A DNA stretch of 64,000 bases from assembly GCA_900546915.1 (NCBI GenBank), contig UREY01000008.1, positions 1 to 64,000 of the forward strand, given 5' to 3'. The notes under the pieces are model-generated. The model made no database searches and was not told the DNA's origin. It saw only the letters and a program-made list of their open reading frames with translations. The translations under genes and the position numbers were made by a program. Shown here piece after piece: positions 8,601 to 13,784 of this stretch; position 1 is the first letter of the stretch, and each line of letters starts with the position of its first letter. This DNA is from an uncultured Eubacteriales bacterium (GTDB lineage Bacteria > Bacillota > Clostridia > Oscillospirales > Oscillospiraceae).

Positions 8601-10589
8601 CTGGGGCGCGGCCATGGAGGTGCCGGACATATTTTCATAGGACTGCCCGCCCGGCGTCTGACCGTCGACGGAATAGATGTTGCCGCCGGGCGCCGTGATC
8701 TCCGGCTTCAGCTTCAGACTGCCGGGAATGCCCCAGGAGCTGAAGCTGCTCATGATATCCGAATCGGACTGGAGGTCTCCCGAGGCGATTTGGTCTCCTA
8801 CGGTGAGCGTGCCCTCATAGTAGAGAACTTGTCCGTCCTCTCCGGTAACGGCTGTGGCGTTGGAGCGCAGGACCGCCCCGTCGGCCTGGGTGATGGAGAC
8901 GAAGGGCGCCGTATACCGGTAATCCGTGAGGTCCATCTGGATGGAACCGGCTTGATTGTTGTACACCACGGTGGCGACGGCTCCGGCGGCTACGGCGTTG
9001 TTTCCTTTTTCATAAAAGGAAATGCCGCCGCCCCGGGAGCAAACCACGATTTTTCCCTGAACTGCGCTGCCCAAGGCGGCGAAATCCTCCGGAGAGCCGA
9101 AGCCGTCCAGGTAGAGATAGGTTTGCTCGCCGGCCAGGGTGGTCATGGGCTCGTTGCTGTATTCCGTCTGGGCGTAGAACAGGAGGCTGCCGCCGGCGTT
9201 CAGATACATACCGGTGTAGCCGCTGTTGTCCACAGAGGCCACGGACAGGGCGTTGTAGAAGGTGCCGGGCATCCCGGTGGTGGTCATGCTCACATCCCCG
9301 GCGTACAGGTACTGCGTGGGGTTGTAGCTGTTTTCCATCCATGCGCCGGAGTTTCCGGCGGACATGGTGGCCACAATGCCGCTGTCGGCCAGGCTGTCCA
9401 GGATGGCTTGATACGTATCGTCGGAATTCCGGCTGTAGCCGGGGCTGCCGGAGCCCAGGGACAGGTTTACGGCGTCGCAGCCCAACACAACGGCGTCTTC
9501 GATGGCGGCCATGTAGTCTGAATCGTATGCGCCGCCGGCTTGGCCGAAGACCTTCATGGTGATGATTTGGGCGTCCGGGGCGACGCCCTGTACGTGTACG
9601 GCTTCCAAGGCGGGGGAGAAGGTGCCGTCCTCGTTGGGGATGTAGGCGTTTGCCGCCGCGATCCCGGCTACGTGGGAACCGTGTTCTGTTTGGCCGTCGT
9701 GGTCATGGGTGATATCCAGGGTCCGGTCGATATAATTGAAGCCGAAAGGCAGCTTGTCGCTGACGAATAGATCCTCCGCCGTGTAATGTTTGGCAGATAC
9801 GGTGTCGGCGATGTTCAGCTGCTCCAAAACATCTTCAATTTTTGCCGCGTCCAAAAGGTCCAGCTCCTGCAGGTAGGACTCTGTGCTCTTCCCCTCCAGC
9901 TGGGCGCGGCGGGCCAGGGCGTAGTGCAAACCGGCGTCGGAAAAGGACTGGTGGTCGGTGTCCGTGCCGGTGTCGATGACGGCGATCCGGGAGCCCGCTC
10001 CGGTATATCCGGCGGACCAGGCGGCGGAGGAGCCGATCATTTCCGAGGAGGTGGACATATCCGGATCGGCGGTGTCTGTGGAGACCACGTCGGGCGTGTA
10101 CCGGGTTTCCAGGATGACCTTTTCCACACCGGGCAGAGAGGCGATTTGTTCCATCTGCCCGTATTCCACCTGGGCGGAGATGAGATTGGCCGCCAGGGTC
10201 AGATTCCAGACAATATCCAGCGCTTCGCCGGTGACCGCCTGAATCTGTGCGGCGACCTGGTCCTGACGGGCCTGCAATTTCTCGCGGTAAGACATCGCTC
10301 CGGCGTTCCCGGCAATATTTTCCGGGTCGAAGCCTGCTTCCAGGGTGGAGGCCTCCTCCAGCACGATGGATACGCGGACCAGCTCCGTATCCGCAGGGCG
10401 TGGCGAGGCGGGCGCATCGCCGACTTGGGATTCTTGGAGCGTTCCGTCCACGGCGGCGCGGTCCGTCTGGTGGAAGGAGAGCGCGGTGGCGTCTGTGCCC
10501 ACAGCCCGGATGGGGACTGCAAAGCTGCACAGCATGGCCGCAATCAGCAGCCAGGAGAGGAAACGGGTGGTCGGATACGTTTTTTTCAT
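2634..10589 (-). CDS. Giant secreted S8 subtilase with dockerin, BIG2, cohesin-like and SLH domains
   Basis: A 2651-residue extracellular serine protease predicted to be held on the cell wall. A signal peptide (about 1-29) is followed by an I9-type propeptide (about 70-165). The subtilisin catalytic residues are Asp206 (VIDTGTD), His303 (HGSHVAG), oxyanion Asn413 and Ser658 (GTSMA). A protease-associated domain is inserted near 480-590. A two-loop dockerin lies near 828-880 (DLDGDGD, DVDGDGR). BIG2 domains lie near 1510-1590 and 1848-1932, amid propeller-like repeats. A cohesin-like domain (about 2274-2383), a Cys-rich CxxC segment (about 2393-2463) and three SLH repeats (about 2466-2651) end the protein. 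The ATG at 10589 follows AAGGAG. Longer in-frame starts run through the promoter and are rejected. Substrate unknown. Confidence 0.9.
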   Translation of the reverse strand: MKKTYPTTRFLSWLLIAAMLCSFAVPIRAVGTDATALSFHQTDRAAVDGTLQESQVGDAPASPRPADTELVRVSIVLEEASTLEAGFDPENIAGNAGAMSYREKLQARQDQVAAQIQAVTGEALDIVWNLTLAANLISAQVEYGQMEQIASLPGVEKVILETRYTPDVVSTDTADPDMSTSSEMIGSSAAWSAGYTGAGSRIAVIDTGTDTDHQSFSDAGLHYALARRAQLEGKSTESYLQELDLLDAAKIEDVLEQLNIADTVSAKHYTAEDLFVSDKLPFGFNYIDRTLDITHDHDGQTEHGSHVAGIAAANAYIPNEDGTFSPALEAVHVQGVAPDAQIITMKVFGQAGGAYDSDYMAAIEDAVVLGCDAVNLSLGSGSPGYSRNSDDTYQAILDSLADSGIVATMSAGNSGAWMENSYNPTQYLYAGDVSMTTTGMPGTFYNALSVASVDNSGYTGMYLNAGGSLLFYAQTEYSNEPMTTLAGEQTYLYLDGFGSPEDFAALGSAVQGKIVVCSRGGGISFYEKGNNAVAAGAVATVVYNNQAGSIQMDLTDYRYTAPFVSITQADGAVLRSNATAVTGEDGQVLYYEGTLTVGDQIASGDLQSDSDIMSSFSSWGIPGSLKLKPEITAPGGNIYSVDGQTPGGQSYENMSGTSMAAPQVAGMVALAAEYIRENNLAEQTGLTPRQLAQSLLMSTAVPLREEAAGGNYWSILKQGAGLANIGAAISSNIYIKMDDSATVSASDGKVKAELGDDPQRTGSYRVSFALHNLTQEAQGYTLSADFFTQDQFTQDGIAYLHTQTTPLAAQVRYLVDGEPFVPTAKPVCDLDGDGDTDADDAQRILDYTAGLLSQIDPQADVDGDGRITTYDAYCVLDALETRQIQIPAGGSVHITAEIVLPEAVKSSLDRQYENGAYLEGYLYVEPVATAEGETAPVHSIPVLGFYGNWSDPSMYDRITYTSYLYGDTTAPYLGYAQTNNLIIKHRSDSNAYYQVGNPYLLEETYPEGKAAVRSSDTLYQYRVSLIRNAAALTAVITNQDGDVLYTGNVATQAGSAYYHTNSQVWMDTVGTYTMNRKVSSLGVKEGDVISVHIAAVPEFYETAGDLTGADVVALMEEDKLGKGAVLTTTMTVDDTAPTVTALSKDLRTGNLTVTAQDNQYVAVVQVLNASGSEILASSALEQSEAGQPASVTLDLSQLKIGPSCMVRVADYAGNESLYTVPYGGEPEDYTGRIYGFTATEKYRGGGIRWMELDPETVCYQSETEYDGTTNLDSMDITVTAAEYVDGYVYMAADDGFLYAAPQGQWSDYTEVGEIGDGLVILDMAFHYGDGQLYALGEDNTVYTVDLLTGVLEKAFTVSVTNPSTTSASYLKLVSLAIDDAGRFYSVNYSTTASRTFLYRWSAGDIQEGAVTDLAPMVNDKSASAGFTCKSGTLAWDHDQDILYWANAYSANSQSNYLLFFDLETGRAQKTNPDYYLGKYAAAASRMYVQTTGLYIVPSGNSYIHPTDTADRITISEDQLTLLQGAEYTLSTAVYPWNLSDKSVTWTTSDADVVSVDGGRLQALDAGRAVVTATTNAAPNLSVCCTVTVQQLDPLALSGLIYDAEGNTHWAEFSTGAPSAWTSVADAQNSYYGGAALDGMIYAHDGKQLYGIDPDTFETTSLGAISESWIWSDAAPAPAVEGGYFGRLIGLCDGGTKVEMLYPEEGTLSYFTLSSYYSADPMAAIAYIESGLYKQTYPAAFYYVLTESGKLWQFVIYTEDDGKSYTLARTELGATGLDLGNVSDVTGGCYASMLYDSQTGYLLLASYTEGTSAQLYAIDPERRIPTQLGSFGDGAWPVVCLYQYTRVTELTVRLKPAHGAIYEKDTLQLNAKVLPATYDAEVTWSSSDPSVATVDSNGKVTGVQAGTAVITATSVAKDGAGNPASASSTVTVKPLLHISTTVNAQITDETGSHWVSVPTAEPEAYQVLADTDVQLAAGGYHEGKIYGIDGDYSDMCNIYLVDPEDGFRSTLGAKCSVSYSFLDVAAAPAMELEGTDSDKNPITVTAFGGPLFISNARSLVYLTNYESGTVTVPSFDFARKYPDAAAIAFLGTTTYREKWPAQDYMVLCADGTLAMLEIYGTYVASEERVGYTLRQKTLGNVGKKFSNDKGLSMTYVNDGVHEGLIVAYSDGAAELYYIDLQEETLSIGKLGNVGDATAISAPYVATNPPESSIIFTIREGTDRVCSTPVSFSQDSGVEAPMTEPTADTASSNATGEAGGSLNALRVSPEASAGDAESGDGTVRLTLTETRDVTNGLLEIRYDPQILSYAGTDTALAHTAVRVDEDAGQIVFAYASAAAIPADAPLSAIRFSYQGEFVDTTLQVTTLQRNTALSLSETEEISLTHEDGGHRYQLTESREPTCTEPGARTYTCQKCGHSYTETVEALGHDFGSWETVRSADCFRDGQEIRSCSRCEATETRVIPANSENCPSKAFSDLDTGRWYHAYTDYAIEKGLMQGVGNGRFRPEGTLTRGMLVTTLYRLAGSPEVEQDAAFTDLREGAYYEAAVAWAQANGIAKGVTQTTFGPERPVTREQAAAFLYRYVTGYLGRTPAPGGSLSGFADAGRISPYAEAAVAWAVAEDFFQGYEDGKLYPRAELTRAQMAKLLTILDQNF

Positions 10590-10707
10590 ACTGCTTTCTC
10601 CTTTGTTCGTTTTTGGGGGAAAAGACCCGGCAGCGCGTGCCCCAGCTGCTGCACCGTTTGCTTTTCCTATATTACGCGTTCGCGCAATATATATAAGATA
10701 TACAACT

Positions 10708-10736
10708 AGTATACGAGGGCACGGTGGCTTTGTCAA
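10708..10736 (-). promoter_or_regulatory. Promoter of the giant subtilase gene
   Basis: On the minus strand TTGACA (10731-10736), 17 bases and TATACT (10708-10713) form a near-consensus sigma-A promoter about 120 bases upstream of the start codon. Confidence 0.8.
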
Positions 10737-10756
10737 GTTAAATAATTAGGAGACCG

Positions 10757-10801
10757 GCAAAAAAAAGAGACACCGCAGCAAGGCTAGGCTGTTGCGGTGT
10801 C
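10757..10801 (-). terminator. Intrinsic terminator, minus strand
   Basis: A stem of about 12 bp (10769-10780 with 10790-10801, one G-T pair) is followed on the minus strand by a T-rich run. It is the second of two tandem terminators after the VanZ-like gene. Confidence 0.6.
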
Positions 10802-10896
10802 CTGAAGTGAAATTTCGGGATTTCATTTTGTTTCAGATGCATACCAATTCGCGCCGACTTTGGCGCAACCGATACAGGCGGGGCGCCGGATCATAA

Positions 10897-10942
10897 GAAA
10901 AAACGGTGTGCGCCCTATGGAGGGGCAGCACACCGTCTTTTC
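10897..10942 (-). terminator. Intrinsic terminator of the VanZ-like gene
   Basis: A perfect 9-bp stem (10903-10911 with 10928-10936) is flanked by A6 and T4 runs, giving a minus-strand hairpin followed by six T residues. The rest of the 403-base gap from 10590 to 10992 holds only the subtilase promoter and the second terminator; I see no gene in it. Confidence 0.75.
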
Positions 10943-10992
10943 TTGTGGGGGTTTAATTGCGCAGAATGGATAGACAAGACGGCCGATCCGTT

Positions 10993-11529
10993 TCATCGCT
11001 CGGCCGCACGCTTTCTCAATTTCAACCGGTCTAAAATCCAAAATGTAACCGGCTTAAAAATGACGAAAAGAGCATATCCAGCCATTCCGCCGGCTACATT
11101 TGTGATTAAGTCCGTAATATCTGATGATCTGTAATCGTTGATCAGCGGCTGAAGAATTTCGATACCAAAGCTCATCAGAAAGCAGAAAAATACGGTTCTT
11201 AGAAATTTTCCGTTTCCTTTTTGAGTCAACGGAAATAGAAATCCGAACGGCACGGTCATCATAACATTTAATATGACCTGCCTGAGAAAATCGCCTCTTC
11301 CCTCTAAAACATCAACAAACGGCACCAAATTCATGGGAGTATATGGATGGTTTAAAACTGACGGAATAGAGGTGATTACCGGCATCAAGGTGAAGTATAG
11401 CACAAAGGATAAATATACGTACATGAGCGTGTTGACAAGCAACATGCCGTTTCCCTTGCGTTTCCACTTTCTAAAAAAGACAAAGGCATATAATAAAGCC
11501 AATGCCGCAAAATCCATTAAGTATTTCAT
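10993..11529 (-). CDS. VanZ-family membrane protein
   Basis: This 178-residue protein has about five hydrophobic segments. It carries VanZ-family signatures: NLVPF near 68, a VPFGFLFP stretch near 94, Glu and Gln in a membrane segment (EILQP), and a terminal SSDITDLITN region followed by AGGMAGY. VanZ gives low-level teicoplanin resistance in the VanA cluster, but most relatives are uncharacterised, so no resistance role is claimed. Base composition is clearly more AT-rich than the flanking genes, suggesting acquisition. Two tandem terminators follow. Confidence 0.8.
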   Translation of the reverse strand: MKYLMDFAALALLYAFVFFRKWKRKGNGMLLVNTLMYVYLSFVLYFTLMPVITSIPSVLNHPYTPMNLVPFVDVLEGRGDFLRQVILNVMMTVPFGFLFPLTQKGNGKFLRTVFFCFLMSFGIEILQPLINDYRSSDITDLITNVAGGMAGYALFVIFKPVTFWILDRLKLRKRAAER

Positions 11530-11762
11530 AGCAGTCCATTCTTTTTTGGGTTTTTCTCTGATTTTCGCCTCCGTTGCGGCGTGGGATGTTTCGGCAAGTC
11601 CGGCTTCTCCCCCAGCTTTTTCAGCCGCTTCCGGGTCGCTGTCCGGGCACAGCGGCTGATGTCCTTACCTTGCCCCTCATAGCGACTGAAAGCGGACTTG
11701 GAGAGGTGGGGTTCTTCCGCAAGCCGCTCCAAGCGGTCCGCCTGGGTTGCTCCGAAAATCAA
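11526..11762 (-). pseudogene. Possible remnant ORF between the VanZ-like gene and the acetyltransferase
   Basis: A 78-codon frame opens with TTG overlapping the acetyltransferase stop and runs into the VanZ-like start. It is rich in Arg, Lys and Pro (CARTATRKRLKKLGE) and more GC-rich than its two neighbours. There is no convincing ribosome site. It could be a leftover piece of a mobile-element gene, a real small basic protein, or chance. I do not recognise a family. Confidence 0.25.
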
Positions 11763-12271
11763 ACTTCTGATTTTAGGAGCGAATACATCTTCATGTCGAT
11801 CACTTTCCCGTTCTTGACCGCGTTGCTGCGCAAGGTGCCTTCATACTGAAACCCTGCTTTTTCCAGGACGCGACAGGATGCGGCGTTGAAGGCAAAGGGC
11901 TCTGCATAAATGCGGAGAATGTCGCTGTTGTTAAAAACATACCGGCAGATTTGTCGGACGGCCTTCGTCATCATGCCTTTTCCCCAATACGCTTCCGCGA
12001 TGTAATATCCTAATTCCGCCGTCCGTCTGTGAATGTTCCCTTGACGGAAAACGCCGATGCTGCCGATTACTTTGCCTTCGGTTGTGATAGCAAAGGCAAA
12101 TGTTTCATTCGCGTCTGCGGAAAGCATGGCGGAAATAAAATCCAGCCCGTCTTGCTCGGTATAGGGGTAGGGCAAGCCGTCTCGGAGATTGTCGTGTATT
12201 TTTGCATTGGAAAGAACCGCAGATAGGTCTTTTGCATCTGCCGGATCCCATTTCCTGATTCTGCAATCCAT
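11759..12271 (-). CDS. GNAT-family N-acetyltransferase (RimJ/RimL type)
   Basis: This 170-residue protein has the acetyl-CoA fold typical of RimJ/RimL-like enzymes. An IGSIGVFR strand is followed by ELGYYI, a YWGKGMMTKAV acetyl-CoA loop, and the C-terminal AASCRVLEKAGF and YEGTLR stretches. The likely role is acetylation of a protein N-terminus or a small molecule; the substrate is unknown. The ATG at 12271 sits 9 bases after AGAAGG, whereas the in-frame TTG at 12280 abuts that site. Composition is AT-richer than surrounding genes. Confidence 0.85.
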   Translation of the reverse strand: MDCRIRKWDPADAKDLSAVLSNAKIHDNLRDGLPYPYTEQDGLDFISAMLSADANETFAFAITTEGKVIGSIGVFRQGNIHRRTAELGYYIAEAYWGKGMMTKAVRQICRYVFNNSDILRIYAEPFAFNAASCRVLEKAGFQYEGTLRSNAVKNGKVIDMKMYSLLKSEV

Positions 12272-12377
12272 GTTTACCAACCTTCTTGTCTACTGCTGTT
12301 TTGTCGCTTCATCTTTGGTGGACAGCGCCGGAAAAACAGAATGACCGCCTCAAAGGAAGATCCGGCGGGGGGACGAT

Positions 12378-13505
12378 TTACGGCTGCTGCAGCAGGACGC
12401 TGCACACCGTGTCGCAGAGATGGGTGACGGCGTCCCGGTTTAAGTCATAGTAAATCCGGCTCTCTCCCCGCCTGGCCCGTACCAGACCGGCGTCCAGCAG
12501 CAGGCCCATGTGCCGGGAGATGGTGGCGGTGGTGAGATTCATCTCTCTGGCCAGCTCCTGACAGTAGGAGCTGGCGTGGGAGAGGCGGCGGAGGATTTCA
12601 AATTTGCTCCGGTCGCTGACGACCTTCAGAAGGTTGCAAATGGCTTCATCGGTCATTTGCAACCGGTTTATTTGGAAGTTCTCATGGATCAGGACGCCGA
12701 TGTAAACCTGACGGAAGTTTTTTCCCTCCAGGGTTCCGTAGGTGTAGATCATCTCATTGGCGGCCAGCATGCTTAGGTTGATGTAGGTGTCCAGACCGTC
12801 TGCCGGGACCGACTGGTTGGTCAGCTGTTCCAGCAGGTCCGGGAAGTCGTGAACCTGGAAGTACTGCTCCCAGTGATCGTAGCTCTCCTGGGCCACAGGC
12901 AGAAAAGCCTCCATGGCGGCCTCCAGCCGGGCCGCAACCGGGCGCAACAGGGCGGTTAATTCCTGAAAGGCCTCGGGAAAACGGCGCAGGATCTTATAAA
13001 TCTTCCAGCGGTATTGCTCCTCGATGGCGATTTGGTCCAGCTGGTCCAACAAATCCGGGACGGGCTCCTCCGGCTTAGGAGGCCGGAGGCTCATGCCGCC
13101 GCTGTTTACATCAAACAAAATGTAGGGCCCTGAGAGCTGGGCCAGAGCGGCCGACCGGGTCCGGTCCAGGGATTCCTGAAATCCCGTGACCCGGATGTCC
13201 AAAAAGCTGTATATCATCAGCTTAGCCAGGCACATATTCTGCCATTTGCTCTCGGTCTCCCACCGCTGGAAGTAGTAGGACAGCCGGGGCGTCTCGGGCA
13301 GCTCGCGACAGGCGGCGTCGACCAGCTTGGAGAGCTGGGAGCAAAGCAGCTCCATCCGGCTTCGCTGGGCGCCGGTGAGCTTTTGCCCGTACTTCAGCAG
13401 CATATCCCGCTTCTTTTGCTCCAGGGTGATCCCGTTTACTTTTTGATAGATCGCCTCAACTGTTTCGTATAAAATAACCGGCTTCCGTAATATCGACACA
13501 TGCAT
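12378..13505 (-). CDS. ArsR-type winged-helix transcriptional regulator with large N-terminal domain
   Basis: The last 80 or so residues of this 375-residue protein form an ArsR-like winged helix. They include a recognition region (CQELAREMNLTTATISRHM) and a wing (RRGESRIYYDLN). The preceding 290 residues are mostly helical and unrecognised, and probably sense a ligand or mediate dimerisation. ArsR proteins are usually repressors released by a metal or metabolite. No CxC-type metal site is evident. The start ATG at 13505 follows GGGAGGGG. A longer frame begins inside the promoter at 13532-13560 and is rejected. The target may be itself or the divergent SLH gene. Confidence 0.75.
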   Translation of the reverse strand: MHVSILRKPVILYETVEAIYQKVNGITLEQKKRDMLLKYGQKLTGAQRSRMELLCSQLSKLVDAACRELPETPRLSYYFQRWETESKWQNMCLAKLMIYSFLDIRVTGFQESLDRTRSAALAQLSGPYILFDVNSGGMSLRPPKPEEPVPDLLDQLDQIAIEEQYRWKIYKILRRFPEAFQELTALLRPVAARLEAAMEAFLPVAQESYDHWEQYFQVHDFPDLLEQLTNQSVPADGLDTYINLSMLAANEMIYTYGTLEGKNFRQVYIGVLIHENFQINRLQMTDEAICNLLKVVSDRSKFEILRRLSHASSYCQELAREMNLTTATISRHMGLLLDAGLVRARRGESRIYYDLNRDAVTHLCDTVCSVLLQQP

Positions 13506-13531
13506 GCTTTCCCCTCCCGTTTCATGGTTAC

Positions 13532-13560
13532 AACATAAACGCCGCCGGGCCAAATGTCAA
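13532..13560 (-). promoter_or_regulatory. Promoter of the ArsR-type regulator
   Basis: On the minus strand TTGACA (13555-13560), 17 bases and TATGTT (13532-13537) form a probable promoter 27 bases upstream of the start codon. Confidence 0.6.
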
Positions 13561-13654
13561 GAAAAATTCCGCACCGGCATCCCGGCGCGCGGCCGGAACT
13601 CGGCGGCGGGCTGGAAGGAGGAGGAAAAGAAAGGTAAATTTTTCCAGAAATTGC

Positions 13655-13683
13655 TTGTAAAGAAAGTCGTGTTTTGATACAAT
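13655..13683 (+). promoter_or_regulatory. Promoter of the SLH surface protein
   Basis: TTGTAA (13655-13660), 17 bases and TACAAT (13678-13683) form a sigma-A promoter about 100 bases upstream of the start. Confidence 0.65.
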
Positions 13684-13784
13684 TACGGCAGTGAGGTGGG
13701 AAGCAACAGAGAGATTCGGGACTTTTGCAAGATGAGTCTAGCTGTTTCTCAACCATCATAAATATTAATTAAAGGAGAAGGAAC

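Noticed and set aside
10590..10736. A 49-codon N-terminal extension of the giant subtilase
   Set aside because: The extension overlaps the TTGACA-17-TATACT promoter and has no ribosome site, whereas the ATG at 10589 has both a site and a signal peptide.
10823..11041. A 72-codon minus-strand frame after the VanZ-like gene
   Set aside because: It overlaps the VanZ-like gene end and a terminator hairpin, with no ribosome site.
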